A stretch of 48,838 bases of DNA from Pseudomonadota bacterium (lineage in GTDB: Bacteria > Pseudomonadota > Alphaproteobacteria > SHVP01). Shown piece by piece: positions 1-10,454 of this stretch (the first letter of the stretch is position 1; each line of letters starts with the position of its first letter). A program made the position numbers and the translations under genes. Under the pieces are notes generated by a model. The model did not search any database. It was not told the origin of the DNA and was given only the letters and a program-made list of their open reading frames with translations. The stretch spans positions 1 through 48,838 of the forward strand of contig JAQBYN010000022.1 in NCBI GenBank assembly GCA_027622715.1. The letters are read 5' to 3'.

Positions 1-49
1 CTGGAGCACCCTGGCGGGTGCCAAAAAACGGCCAGTCCGCGCAAGAAAA

Positions 50-125
50 TGGAGGGCGATCGGGGATTCGAACCCCGGACCCGGTGATTAAGAGTCACCT
101 GCTCTACCAACTGAGCTAATCGCCC
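50..125 (-). tRNA. tRNA-Lys (anticodon CTT)
   Basis: The reverse strand folds as a full cloverleaf of 76 nt. The acceptor stem pairs GGGCGAT with ATCGCCC, the T stem is CGGGG/CCCCG around TTCGAAT, and the anticodon stem GGTGA/TCACC encloses the loop CTCTTAA. That places CTT as the anticodon, which reads the lysine codon AAG. The CCA end is encoded in the DNA at 50-52. The discriminator base before CCA is T, where A is usual for lysine tRNAs. Just downstream on the transcribed strand there is a T-run (24-29) without a convincing stem, so I do not call a terminator. Confidence 0.96.
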
Positions 126-135
126 CACGGCAGTT

Positions 136-164
136 TTTCTAGGGTTTCGGGGTATGGCGGTCAA
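136..164 (-). promoter_or_regulatory. Sigma-70 type promoter of the tRNA-Lys gene
   Basis: On the reverse strand TTGACC (159-164) and TAGAAA (136-141) are separated by exactly 17 bases, close to the housekeeping consensus. The predicted start lies a few bases before the first tRNA base at 125. The call rests on sequence match and position only. The gene-free stretch 126-457 holds this promoter and a weaker candidate facing the peroxiredoxin gene; I see nothing else in it. Confidence 0.65.
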
Positions 165-366
165 GTTGAATTGGGAACATTGGAGAAACTAGGCAGCGAT
201 GCCGGGAATCCGCCCGGACTTGGTCGGGTGTCATTCCATTGGCCGGAGCGACCTGCCATCGCGCAATGGGTCCGAACTAGACGAAAGTCTTTTAAGAACG
301 TCGGACATCGTGGGACGAGGATAGGGGTTTGCGGGAAGCATTCTCACGTGGGAGCCCGCTGACGTA

Positions 367-395
367 TTGAAACGGTGCATTCGGGGCCATACGTT
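367..395 (+). promoter_or_regulatory. Candidate promoter of the peroxiredoxin gene
   Basis: TTGAAA (367-372) and TACGTT (390-395) are spaced by 17 bases on the forward strand, 62 bases before the peroxiredoxin start codon. The -35 box is good and the -10 box is weak. I found no recognisable redox-regulator operator. Confidence 0.35.
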
Positions 396-457
396 GAAGC
401 CTCAAGCGTACCCATGGCGCGCTAAACCAACGAAACCGCATAACTTGGAGGGTATCG

Positions 458-1117
458 ATGACGCTACGCATCAATTCTGAGGCGCCCAACTTCACCACGG
501 ACACCACCGAAGGGACGATCGATTTCCACCAGTGGATCGGCGACGGGTGGGCCGTTCTATTTTCTCATCCCAAGGATTTTACGCCGGTGTGCACCACCGA
601 ACTCGGCTACATGGCGGGCCTCAAACCTGACTTCGACAAGCGCAACACCAAGATTATTGGCCTAAGCGTCGATCCGGTCAGCGAGCACAAGAAGTGGGTT
701 GGCGACATCGAAGAGACCCAGGGGCACAAGGTCAATTACCCGCTCATCGGCGACCCCGACCTCAAAATCGCCAAGCTCTACGACATGCTGCCCGAAGATG
801 ACGGCGACACTGCGGCAGGCAGGACAGCCGCGAACAACGCGACGGTGCGCTCGGTCTTTGTTGTCGGCCCCGACAAGAAGATAAAGCTCATGCTCACCTA
901 TCCGATGAGCACCGGTCGCAATTTCGACGAGGTGTTGCGCGCGCTTGATTCAATTCAGCTGACGGCGAAACATCAGGTCGCGACGCCGGTCAACTGGAAA
1001 CACGGACAAGACGTCATCATCGTGCCGGCGGTTTCCGACGCGGACGCCAAAAAGAAGTACCCGGATGGTTGGAAGGCACCCAAGCCGTATTTGCGGATCG
1101 TGCCCCAACCGAAATAG
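458..1117 (+). CDS. Peroxiredoxin, 1-Cys (Prx6-like) type
   Basis: This cytoplasmic thiol peroxidase would reduce hydrogen peroxide and organic peroxides. The 219-aa product has the AhpC/TSA thioredoxin-like fold at the N-terminus and the longer C-terminal domain typical of the Prx6 group. The peroxidatic cysteine is Cys45 in the motif PVCTTE, preceded by HPKDFTP. I see no second conserved resolving cysteine, consistent with the 1-Cys type. The start ATG has a clear ribosome binding site, TGGAGGG at 446-452. The gene appears monocistronic, 146 bases before the ABC-F gene. The family assignment is strong; the in vivo reductant cannot be told from sequence. Confidence 0.95.
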   Translation: MTLRINSEAPNFTTDTTEGTIDFHQWIGDGWAVLFSHPKDFTPVCTTELGYMAGLKPDFDKRNTKIIGLSVDPVSEHKKWVGDIEETQGHKVNYPLIGDPDLKIAKLYDMLPEDDGDTAAGRTAANNATVRSVFVVGPDKKIKLMLTYPMSTGRNFDEVLRALDSIQLTAKHQVATPVNWKHGQDVIIVPAVSDADAKKKYPDGWKAPKPYLRIVPQPK

Positions 1118-1263
1118 ACCCCCAAAAAGACGACCTCCGCCCAGCGCCCGATTCGCGGCGCCGGGCGGCCTAGGTACGACGGCGCACGATTGGACGGGCG
1201 CTTGCCGCCTGGGCTGGGGCGCGGTACACCCCCGCACGCCCTTCGTTGCTGAAAGACCCTCCC

Positions 1264-3144
1264 TTGATCCATATCGACGCCCTGACCTACCGGATTGCCG
1301 GCCGCCCGATCCTTGAGGACGCCAGCGCGACCATCGATTCGGGCCACCATGTCGGATTGGTGGGGCGAAACGGCGCCGGTAAAACCACGCTGCTACGGCT
1401 GATCACTGGGCAAATTGAGGCCGACCAAGGGGCGATCCGCCTGCCCGCAAAGGCGCGCCTGGGCATCACCCAACAAGAAGCGCCGGACGGCCCCGAAAGC
1501 TTGATCGCCACCGTCATGAACGCCGATCGCGAACTTGCTGACCTCCTTCATGCTGCCGATCATGAGGTCGATCCAGATCGGTTGGGGCAGATTCATGCCC
1601 GTCTGGCGCAGACCGACGGCTACGCCGCGGAGGCCCGCGCCGCCCGCCTGCTTGCTGGGCTCGGGTTCGACCACCCCGCGCAGCAACGTGCCTGTTCCGA
1701 ATACTCGGGCGGTTGGCGGATGCGGGTCGCGCTCGCCGCGTTACTGTTCACGCAACCAGACATCCTGTTGCTTGACGAGCCGACCAACCATCTTGACCTC
1801 GAAGCAACACTTTGGCTCGAGGACTATCTAAGGCGTTATCGCGGCACGGTTTTGATTGTCAGCCACGATCGCAATCTTCTCAACAATTCGGTCGGCGAGA
1901 TTCTTCATCTCGATCACGGCAAGATGACGCTGTACACGGGGACCTACGATCAGTTCGAGAACGCCCGGCGGGAGCGGGCAGCGCAAGACGCCAAGCAGCG
2001 CACGCGACAACTCGCCGAACAAGCGCGGATCCAGAAATTCGTCGACCGGTTTCGCTACACAGCGTCCAAAGCACGCCAAGCGCAATCGCGGCTCAAGGTA
2101 TTGGCGCGCATGCAGCCGGTCGTCGAACTTGCCGGGGAAGAGCGCACGCCGATCACCTTTCCCGCGCCAGACGAAATGGCGCCACCGTTGTTTTCCTGTG
2201 AAGACGTATCGTTGGGGTACGGCGACCTCACGGTGTTGAACAATCTAAACCTGCGTATTGACCCAGACGACCGGATTGCCCTGCTTGGTGCGAACGGCAA
2301 CGGCAAATCGACGTTCATCCGCTTCCTCGCGGGGCGATTGGCCGAGCAATCGGGCACAGTAACGCGACCCAAGAAACTGCGGGTCGGGTATTTCGCCCAG
2401 TATCAAGTCGACGAGCTCGACATTACAGCGACGCCATTCGACGAGTTGTCGCGTCGTCGCCCCAAAGATAATCCTCAGATGATTCGCAATCAGCTTGGCG
2501 GATTCGGGTTCGCCAAAGAGAAGAGCGAGACCGCGGTATCGTCCTTGTCGGGGGGCGAAAAGGCGCGCCTTTTGCTGTCATTGATGTCGTGTGACCGCCC
2601 GCATCTATTGTTGCTGGACGAACCCACCAATCACCTTGATGTCGTTGCCCGAGAACTCTTGGTCGAGGCCCTGAATGACTTTCCAGGCGCGGTCATTTTG
2701 GTGAGCCACGATCCACATCTCATTGAAACCACGGTGGATCGGTTATGGCTGGTCGATGGCGGGGGGATCGAATCGTTCGACGGCGATATCGGCGACTACC
2801 GCGACCGCGTTTTAGGCCGTAGTGAAGAGAACGGCGGCAGCCGGATTAAGCCGTCATCGGCCAAACAGGCACGGCGGCGCGACCGGGCCGCGGAACGCCA
2901 ACGCATCGCGCCGCTGCGGCGACAAATCCGAGATACCGAAGCGCGCATCAGCAACCTTCAGTCGCAACAGGCAGCCCTGGAAGCAGAGCTCGCCAACCCC
3001 GACCTCTACCAGGACCGCCCGGACCGGGCGGCCGACCTCAATAAGTCGGTGGCGGCCCTTAAGGGCGAGATCAGCGCCGCGGAGGGGGCTTGGCTGGTGC
3101 TGCAAAACGATCTCGAAACAGCCGACGCGCCAGCCGACGACTAG
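1264..3144 (+). CDS. ABC-F family ATPase (Uup/YheS-like)
   Basis: Two ABC ATPase domains lie in one 626-aa chain without membrane segments, the hallmark of ABC-F proteins, which act on ribosomes rather than in transport. The first domain has Walker A GRNGAGKTT, signature YSGGW and LLLDEPTNHLDL. The second has GANGNGKST, LSGGEKARLLLS and LLLDEPTNHLDV. An arginine-rich linker lies between them. The last 90 or so residues are charged and predicted coiled coil, as in Uup and YheS. I chose the TTG at 1264 because it gives the usual MIHIDALTYR-type start; a TTG at 1246 would add six residues. The stop codon overlaps that of rodA on the other strand. Its exact ribosomal role is not readable from sequence. 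Confidence 0.93.
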   Translation: MIHIDALTYRIAGRPILEDASATIDSGHHVGLVGRNGAGKTTLLRLITGQIEADQGAIRLPAKARLGITQQEAPDGPESLIATVMNADRELADLLHAADHEVDPDRLGQIHARLAQTDGYAAEARAARLLAGLGFDHPAQQRACSEYSGGWRMRVALAALLFTQPDILLLDEPTNHLDLEATLWLEDYLRRYRGTVLIVSHDRNLLNNSVGEILHLDHGKMTLYTGTYDQFENARRERAAQDAKQRTRQLAEQARIQKFVDRFRYTASKARQAQSRLKVLARMQPVVELAGEERTPITFPAPDEMAPPLFSCEDVSLGYGDLTVLNNLNLRIDPDDRIALLGANGNGKSTFIRFLAGRLAEQSGTVTRPKKLRVGYFAQYQVDELDITATPFDELSRRRPKDNPQMIRNQLGGFGFAKEKSETAVSSLSGGEKARLLLSLMSCDRPHLLLLDEPTNHLDVVARELLVEALNDFPGAVILVSHDPHLIETTVDRLWLVDGGGIESFDGDIGDYRDRVLGRSEENGGSRIKPSSAKQARRRDRAAERQRIAPLRRQIRDTEARISNLQSQQAALEAELANPDLYQDRPDRAADLNKSVAALKGEISAAEGAWLVLQNDLETADAPADD

Positions 3145-4289
3145 GTCGGATCTAGACCTGGTCGCCGCGGAATCGGGATATCGCGGTGGATGTAGACGCT
3201 GAGCACCAGACCAAAACCGATGAGGATCGACACCATTGCGCTGCCGCCCCAGGAGATCAGCGGCAGTGGGACACCAACGACCGGGATGATGCCCATCACC
3301 ATCGCGATATTGATGAAGATGTAGAGAAAGAATGTGCTGGTCACGCCGGTCGCGAGCAGGCGGCCGAACTGGCTACGTGCCCGAAAGGCGACGGCGAACC
3401 CGTACATCAAGATTGCCGTGTACAGACCGAGCAAGATCATTCCACCGACCAGCCCAAATTCCTCGCCAAGGGTGGTGAAGATGAAATCGGAGTGCTTCTC
3501 GGGCAGGAAATTCAAATGGCTCTGGGTGCCTAGCAAATAGCCCTTGCCCCACAGACCGCCCGACCCCAAAGCGATCTTTGACTGCATGATCTGGTAGCCC
3601 GCCCCAAGCGGATCACGCTCTGGATTGAACAGGGTCAACACCCGTTCACGTTGATAGAGATGAAGCCGCTCCCAGACGAACGGGATGGACCCAAGAACGC
3701 CAATGAAGACCAACGCGAACTTCCACCACAGGACTCCGGCGGCAAAGAACAACGCGCCGGCACCCATGATGAGGAGAATGGCCGTGCCCAGGTCGGGCTC
3801 GACGAGCACCAAGCCCGCGGGCGCTGCGACCATCAGCAGCGGTACCACCAACCAGCGGAAGCGCTGAACGTCCTCGGCCGTCAATCCGTGAAAATATCGC
3901 GCGAGTGCCAACACAAGCGCGATCTTCATGATCTCCGACGGTTGGAGGTTGAAAAACCCAAGATCGAGCCAGCGCTGAGCGCCCATGCCGACCTCGCCCA
4001 TCGCTTCGACGATTAGCAGCAATACCAGCCCCAGCGCGTACAGCGGATAGGCCATGCGCAACCAAACACGGATGTCGACGAACGCGACGAACAACATTAA
4101 GGACGCGCCCACGGCGAAGCGGACCGCTTGCCGCGACGCCCAGGGATCCATCTTGCCGCCAGCGACCGAGTAAAGCATCGCGATCCCGAAGCCCGCAGTC
4201 AGGAAGATCAGAATGATCAGAAACCAATTCGTGTTCCTAACCTTCTGAAAGAAGGTCATGTCGTTCCGGCGATCGTCCACGAGGGCCAT
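3141..4289 (-). CDS. rodA: Rod shape-determining protein RodA (SEDS glycosyltransferase)
   Basis: RodA polymerises lipid II into glycan strands for side-wall growth, working with PBP2 and the MreBCD scaffold in the inner membrane. The 382-aa product is almost entirely hydrophobic with about ten membrane segments. It shows SEDS signatures, including the LVLVEPDLGTA region, and near the C-terminus GVPLPLISWGGSAM. I chose ATG 4289 (MALVDD), two bases after the mrdA stop, over the longer open frame, whose extra N-terminus is Arg/Cys-rich and overlaps mrdA. It is the last gene of the leftward mre operon. Its TAG shares the palindrome CTAG (3141-3144) with the stop of the converging ABC-F gene. Confidence 0.96.
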   Translation of the reverse strand: MALVDDRRNDMTFFQKVRNTNWFLIILIFLTAGFGIAMLYSVAGGKMDPWASRQAVRFAVGASLMLFVAFVDIRVWLRMAYPLYALGLVLLLIVEAMGEVGMGAQRWLDLGFFNLQPSEIMKIALVLALARYFHGLTAEDVQRFRWLVVPLLMVAAPAGLVLVEPDLGTAILLIMGAGALFFAAGVLWWKFALVFIGVLGSIPFVWERLHLYQRERVLTLFNPERDPLGAGYQIMQSKIALGSGGLWGKGYLLGTQSHLNFLPEKHSDFIFTTLGEEFGLVGGMILLGLYTAILMYGFAVAFRARSQFGRLLATGVTSTFFLYIFINIAMVMGIIPVVGVPLPLISWGGSAMVSILIGFGLVLSVYIHRDIPIPRRPGLDPT

Positions 4290-4291
4290 GG

Positions 4292-6160
4292 CTACCCTCG
4301 ATCCTCCAGCAGGGACGTATTGCCGCCGACTTGGGGTCCGCGTCCGGCGCGTTCGATCTCTTGTATCTTGATCAAGATGTCGCGCGCGATCGGCGCCGCA
4401 GTGCCCGACCCCGACCCCCCGTGTTCGACCACGACCGACACCGCGTAGCGCGGCGCGACCGTGGGTGCAAAGGCAACAAAGAGGGCATGATCGCGCTCCG
4501 CCCAAGGCAGCTGATCGTTGCGCAGCACGCCCGTTTCGCGTTCGGCGCGGGTAATGCGTCGAACCTGTGATGTGCCGGTCTTTCCAGCAAGTGCCATAGC
4601 GGAGTCATTGATGCGAGCGCGGAACGCCGTCCCGGTCGGCACGTTCGAAACCCGCCGCATGCCTTCGGCAACGAGCTGCAGCGAGGCGCGCCCGATGGGC
4701 AACCGTTCGAGCTCGACTGGTGGCACACCGTCCTCTTGAGTGTCCAAGATGAGCCGCGGTTTGACCGCGAATCCGCCATTGGCAATCCGCGCTGCCATGA
4801 CCGCCAGCTGAAGCGGCGTTGTAAGCACGAAGCCCTGTCCGATTCCGGCGACCAAGGTCTCGCCCTGTTGCCAGGCTTCTCCCGTGCGCCCCTTTTTCCA
4901 GGCGCGGGTCGGCATAAGCCCTTTGCGCTCGGCCGGAATTTCGATCCCGGTCTCGGCACCGAGGCCAAAAAGGCGCGCCGTCTCGGAGATCCGGTCGATC
5001 CCCACCCGCTTGGCAATATCGTAAAAGTAGACGTCGCACGATTGTTCGATCGCGTCGACCAACGCCATGTTGCCATGGCCGTTTCGTTTCCAGCAGTGAA
5101 AGCGCTGATTACCCAACTCGACGTGGCCCGAACAGAAAATCTTCTGCTCGGGGGAAACCACACCCGCCTCAAGGGCCGCGATGGCGACCATCATCTTGAA
5201 TATCGAACCGGGCGGATACTGTCCGGCAATCGCTTTGTTCAAGAGAGGATTGCGCGGATCGCTTGTAAGATCGCTCCAGGCCTGTTGGGTCAGTCCGATA
5301 TTGAAGGATTGCGGATCGAAACCCGGCGTCGACGCAAGGCCGAGAACGTTACCTGAATGGATGTCCATCACCACGGCCGATGCACTCTCGTCGGCCAGAA
5401 GTTTCATCATGTAGATCTGCAGTTCGGCATCGAGCGACAGCTTGAGATCTTCCCCGGGTTGACCCTCCCGCCGGTTCAATTCTCGGATGACTCGCCCGAA
5501 CGCGTTGACTTCGACCCGGCTTACGCCGGCCTTGCCGCGTAGATACTCCTCGCGGGTTCGCTCCACGCCGCTCTTTCCAACACGAAAGCCGGGTAGCTCG
5601 AGCAAGGGATCGCCGGTCAGATCTTTTTCGCTCACCGCGCCGACGTAGCCGATGACATGGGCCATCGTCGGCCCATGCGGATAGGCCCGGGTTTCACCGA
5701 TTTCGGGTTGGATACCGGGTAGATCGGGCGCGTTCACGTTGACCCGCGCGAATTCCTCCCAGGTCAGGTTTTCCGCGACCGTTACCGGCACAAACGAGCG
5801 CCGACGCTTGACCTCTCGCAACACCTTGGCGCGTTCATACCGATCGATTGGAATGAGCTCCGCCAGCGAGTCGAGCGTTTGCGCGACGCTGTCGGCCTGT
5901 TCGGCGATCAGCACCACCCTGTAGTTCTGCTGATTGTTCGCCAATTCCACCCCATGGCGGTCGAGGACACGACCACGCGGGGGCGGCAAGAGACGGAGAT
6001 TGATCCGGTTTTCATCGGCAAGCAGCTTGTACTGCTCGGACTCGATTACTTGGAGGTAGTACATGCGCGCGGCGAGTCCGGTCATCAAGACCGCTTGGGC
6101 GCCGCCCAGCAACAGGGCACGCCGGCTGAAAATCCGATGGGTATCGGCGTCGCGCTTCAT
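4292..6160 (-). CDS. mrdA: Penicillin-binding protein 2 (elongation transpeptidase)
   Basis: PBP2 crosslinks peptidoglycan during cell elongation and partners RodA. The 622-aa product starts with a basic tail and one membrane anchor (about residues 13-32). It continues with the non-catalytic dimerisation domain and then the transpeptidase domain. The catalytic Ser319 and Lys322 sit in PGSIFK, the second motif is SCD in EQSCDVYFYD, and the third is KTGTS. ATG 6160 overlaps the mreD stop as TAATG, so translational coupling is likely; an upstream in-frame ATG at 6202 lies inside mreD and is less plausible. rodA starts two bases after its stop. Confidence 0.97.
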   Translation of the reverse strand: MKRDADTHRIFSRRALLLGGAQAVLMTGLAARMYYLQVIESEQYKLLADENRINLRLLPPPRGRVLDRHGVELANNQQNYRVVLIAEQADSVAQTLDSLAELIPIDRYERAKVLREVKRRRSFVPVTVAENLTWEEFARVNVNAPDLPGIQPEIGETRAYPHGPTMAHVIGYVGAVSEKDLTGDPLLELPGFRVGKSGVERTREEYLRGKAGVSRVEVNAFGRVIRELNRREGQPGEDLKLSLDAELQIYMMKLLADESASAVVMDIHSGNVLGLASTPGFDPQSFNIGLTQQAWSDLTSDPRNPLLNKAIAGQYPPGSIFKMMVAIAALEAGVVSPEQKIFCSGHVELGNQRFHCWKRNGHGNMALVDAIEQSCDVYFYDIAKRVGIDRISETARLFGLGAETGIEIPAERKGLMPTRAWKKGRTGEAWQQGETLVAGIGQGFVLTTPLQLAVMAARIANGGFAVKPRLILDTQEDGVPPVELERLPIGRASLQLVAEGMRRVSNVPTGTAFRARINDSAMALAGKTGTSQVRRITRAERETGVLRNDQLPWAERDHALFVAFAPTVAPRYAVSVVVEHGGSGSGTAAPIARDILIKIQEIERAGRGPQVGGNTSLLEDRG

Positions 6161-6687
6161 TAGATCCCACCGACCAGGCGACGGACCGCGCTCATGAGCC
6201 AACTCATCACGGGGTAGAACGCCGCTGTGACAACTGCTTGAACGACAAGCGCGCCGGGATCAACGAACGCCCCAACGTAAAACGATCCGATCAGCCAGAT
6301 CGCAAAGAAAACAACCGGTGTGACCAGGGCAAACCCGAGCCACTCGACGACGAATTTCTTGCCTAAGAAAAAGCGCCGTTGATATGTCATGACGACAAGC
6401 ACCAGAAAGAACATCGCGGCCCACATGCCCAACGGACCGCCGCTTAGAATGTCCTGGAGAAGGCCGAGCACGAAGGCAAGCGGTGCCGGCAACAGATCAG
6501 GACGATAGACCCCCCAATGGAACACGGCCATGAGGGCCAACGGCGGCATCAGTTGAGCGCTGCCGGGAAAATTGTAGGGCGCAAGGGTGAGGAGCACGAA
6601 TAGGAGGGCGAGAAGTCCGGGCGCGCCATTCCGGGCAACCTGGGCAAGCCGGTCACCGATACTATCGGAGGCGTCAGCGTTCACCAT
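6160..6687 (-). CDS. mreD: Rod shape-determining protein MreD
   Basis: MreD is the small integral membrane subunit of the elongasome that links MreC to the cell-wall synthases. The 175-aa product has about five hydrophobic segments, beginning with LLALLFVLLTLAPYNF. I chose ATG 6687 (MVNADAS) because the longer frame upstream lies inside mreC and is not membrane-like. The start overlaps the mreC reading frame by 14 bases, and the stop TAA shares its last base with the mrdA ATG. MreD sequences are poorly conserved, so the call leans on size, topology and operon position. Confidence 0.92.
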   Translation of the reverse strand: MVNADASDSIGDRLAQVARNGAPGLLALLFVLLTLAPYNFPGSAQLMPPLALMAVFHWGVYRPDLLPAPLAFVLGLLQDILSGGPLGMWAAMFFLVLVVMTYQRRFFLGKKFVVEWLGFALVTPVVFFAIWLIGSFYVGAFVDPGALVVQAVVTAAFYPVMSWLMSAVRRLVGGI

Positions 6688-7537
6688 TTGCGCCGCTCTC
6701 CAAGCGCGGCAGATCGTAACGGACCACCCGAACGAATTCGAGCCGGTGCCAATTGACCAAGGGCTGGACGCGCACACCGCCCTCACCGATTGAGGCAACG
6801 ATGCCAATCGGGAGGCCCGGCGGCAAGAGCCCACCATGACCGGAAGTGACAATCGGATCGCCGGGCTGGACTTGCGCCTGATTGGGCAGGAACACCAGCA
6901 AGGGCCACTCGGAGTTATCGCCCGCGAGGACACCGCGTTGGCCCGACCGTTCATTGACGACCGGAACCCGCGAGTTCAGATCGCTCAACAATAGAATCCG
7001 ACCTGACCGTTCCCCAACCTCGGCAACGCGTCCGACCATGCCGTCCGCGTTCACGACGGCTTGTCCCTTGCTGACACCATCCCGACGGCCCGCGTTCAGC
7101 AAGACCGTTCGCACGAACGGCCCGCCCGCATCGGCGACGACGCGCGCGGCAATCAAGAACGACGAGGTTTCAGTCTTGGCGGTCAGCAGCGAACGGAAGC
7201 CAGAATTCTCTGCCTCAAGGCGCCGAGCGACAGTCTGCCATTGCAGCAACCGTTCGTTTTCTTCCTTCACTCTGGCGAGTTCGGTGCGCAGATCTACTAC
7301 CTCGCGGATGTCACGCACGACTGCGTTGACGGCGCTGACCGGCCGCGAAACCACGTCCATAATCGGCGTAAAGGCGTCGACGATGCCGAGACGCACCCGC
7401 TCGACGGCAACGTTATCGAAGCGGCCCAGTAACATGAGGGCAAACGCCGATCCGATCAGCAGCACGAAGGCAAAGCGCTGCACCAGGTTCCGAAGTGGAA
7501 CTGCGACTCTTAGGACGTTTCCTTGTGGCGCTCTCAA
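6674..7537 (-). CDS. mreC: Rod shape-determining protein MreC
   Basis: MreC is a membrane-anchored periplasmic protein that organises PBP2 and RodA along MreB filaments. The 287-aa product has an N-terminal anchor (about residues 20-38), then a coiled coil rich in Glu/Arg (about 80-110), then the beta-domain with GRVAEVG and the conserved segment PGDPIVTSGHGGLLPPGLPIG. The only good start is TTG 7537, with GGGAG about ten bases upstream; no ATG precedes the membrane segment. It lies 53 bases after mreB. Confidence 0.95.
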   Translation of the reverse strand: MRAPQGNVLRVAVPLRNLVQRFAFVLLIGSAFALMLLGRFDNVAVERVRLGIVDAFTPIMDVVSRPVSAVNAVVRDIREVVDLRTELARVKEENERLLQWQTVARRLEAENSGFRSLLTAKTETSSFLIAARVVADAGGPFVRTVLLNAGRRDGVSKGQAVVNADGMVGRVAEVGERSGRILLLSDLNSRVPVVNERSGQRGVLAGDNSEWPLLVFLPNQAQVQPGDPIVTSGHGGLLPPGLPIGIVASIGEGGVRVQPLVNWHRLEFVRVVRYDLPRLESGANGER

Positions 7538-7590
7538 CGCTCAAAAACTCCCGTTTGTCCTGGCACGTTCCCCGTCGCGCGGCCCGAACT

Positions 7591-8679
<1,089 letters not shown>

Positions 8680-8693
<14 letters not shown>

Positions 8694-10230
8694 CCGCAGG
8701 TGCAGTTTTCTGACGCTTTACCAAAAGTTTGTTCAGCGCGTTGATGTAGGCGCGAGCACTAGCCACCAACGTATCGGTGTCCGCCCCCTGCCCGTTGACA
8801 GATTTGCCGTTTTCCTCCAGCCGGACGGTTACCTCAGCTTGCGCGTCGGTTCCTTTGGTCACTGCATGGACTTGATACAGCTGCAGATTCGCGGTGTGCG
8901 GAAACAACGCTTTGATTGCGTTGAACGTGGCATCGACCGGACCGTCGCCAGTCGCGTGAGTCGATTTGACCACACCGTCAATTTCGAGCTCGAGGTCGGC
9001 GGTTTGCGGCCCGCGAGACCCCGCTACGACTTGAAGTGCCACGAAACGGATTTGATCGTTGGTGCGCACCTCGTCGTCGACCAGAGCAATGATGTCCTCG
9101 TCGAAGACTTCTTTTTTCTTGTCGGCGAGATCCTTGAACCGCCTAAAGACGTCTTGAACAGCATTGTCGCCCAACTCGAAGCCAAGCTCATTCAGCTTCT
9201 TGCGGAACGCGTGCCGGCCCGAATGCTTGCCCAAGACGAGATTGGATTCGGTCAGACCAACTGACTCGGGAGTCATGATTTCATAGGTCTGGGCGTTCTT
9301 CAGCATGCCGTCCTGGTGGATACCCGCTTCGTGGGCAAACGCATTGGCGCCGACGATTGCCTTGTTGGGTTGGACCGCAAAACCGGTAATTGTCGAAACC
9401 AATCGGGAAATTTTTGTGATGTTCTCGGTGCGAATGTTGGTGGCGTACGGGATCACGTCGCGGCGCGTCCGCAAGGCCATGACGATCTCTTCGAGCGCTG
9501 CGTTGCCGGCGCGTTCGCCGAGCCCATTGATGGTGCATTCCACTTGGCGCGCGCCAGCGGCGACCCCGGCCAGCGAGTTCGCGACCGCGAGCCCGAGATC
9601 GTTGTGGCAATGGACCGAAATCCGCGCTTTGTCGATATTGGGTACGCGGTTACGGATTTCCTCGATCAGCGACGTATATTCGGACGGTATGGTGTAGCCG
9701 ACGGTATCGGGAACATTGATCGTGGTCGCACCGGCTTTGATGGCGGTCTCAATAACGCGACAGAGAAAATCACGCTCCGACCGGGTGCCGTCTTCGCACG
9801 ACCATTCAACGTCGTCGACGTGATTGCGCGCCCTGGTGACCGAGTCTTGGACGGCCTGATGCACCTCTTCAGGCGTCATCTGCAACTTGAACTTCATGTG
9901 CAACGCGCTTGTTGCAATGAAGGTATGGATGCGTTTGCGCGCTGCCGGCCGCAACGCTTCGGCGGCGCGGTCGACATCCTTCGCCCCGGCGCGGGCGAGG
10001 CCGCAAACAATCGAGTCCTTAACGACTTTCGCGATCTCATTGACCGCTTCAAAGTCGCCGTTCGATGCAATCGGAAAACCGGCCTCGATAACATCAACAC
10101 CCATTGCCTCGAGCATCAAGGCAATGCGCATTTTTTCTTCTAGATTCATCGACGCGCCCGGCGACTGCTCGCCATCGCGCAAAGTCGTATCGAAAATTAT
10201 GACGCGTTCGGATTCTGGAATGCTGGTCAT
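8680..10230 (-). CDS. leuA: 2-isopropylmalate synthase
   Basis: This enzyme condenses acetyl-CoA with 2-oxoisovalerate, the first committed step of leucine synthesis. The 516-aa product has the DRE-TIM metallolyase barrel with DTTLRDGEQSPGASM near the N-terminus, the metal motif HCHNDLG and the segment GERAGNAALEE. The C-terminal LeuA dimer domain, which carries leucine feedback control, spans about residues 370-505. ATG 10230 is preceded by AAGGA. The gene is not in the ilv operon here. It has its own leader, described separately, with features of transcription attenuation. Confidence 0.97.
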
Positions 10231-10270
10231 GGTCTTGGTCCTTCGGAGAATTGGATCAACGGACTAGTTC

Positions 10271-10315
10271 AAAACCCCTGAACGAACCCGTATCCACATA
10301 CGTGCCGCTCAGGGG
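10271..10315 (-). terminator. Attenuator hairpin in the leuA leader
   Basis: On the reverse strand CCCCTGA (10309-10315) pairs perfectly with TCAGGGG (10275-10281). Two further inner pairs, one of them G-U, make a nine-pair stem. The loop is about 23 bases, and TTTT (10271-10274) follows directly. The upstream arm overlaps the stop of the leader ORF. That is the layout expected when ribosome position on the leader peptide decides whether the terminator forms. The competing antiterminator is not obvious by eye. The T-run is short, so strength is uncertain. Confidence 0.65.
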
Positions 10316-10410
10316 CGCGTAAGTCGAAGGACGATGACGAAATCACGCGCGCGCACGAGCCAAGCCGTCGCCGGCCTTTGACTATTGTCCAATTCAGAAA
10401 TTCCACTCAT
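10309..10410 (-). CDS. Leader peptide of leuA (attenuation)
   Basis: This 33-aa open frame runs from ATG 10410 to TGA 10309, ending 79 bases before the leuA start. Near its end it reads DFVIVLRLTRP, so five of six consecutive codons (GTC ATC GTC CTT CGA CTT) specify branched-chain amino acids. Its stop overlaps the first arm of the attenuator hairpin. By analogy with known leu and ilv attenuators of proteobacteria, ribosome stalling at these codons under branched-chain amino acid shortage would prevent termination. An in-frame GTG four codons upstream is another possible start. The ribosome binding site (GAAGAA) is weak. Confidence 0.65.
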   Translation of the reverse strand: MSGISELDNSQRPATAWLVRARDFVIVLRLTRP

Positions 10411-10454
10411 TGGATTCTTCACAGTGAATCAGTGCGTTAGCGTGATGCCTTATA

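Noticed and set aside
1-49. Terminator of the tRNA-Lys gene
   Set aside because: A GCACCC/GGGTGC hairpin is present, but the T-run lies on its wrong side for the tRNA transcript; the stem next to the T-run is only three pairs.
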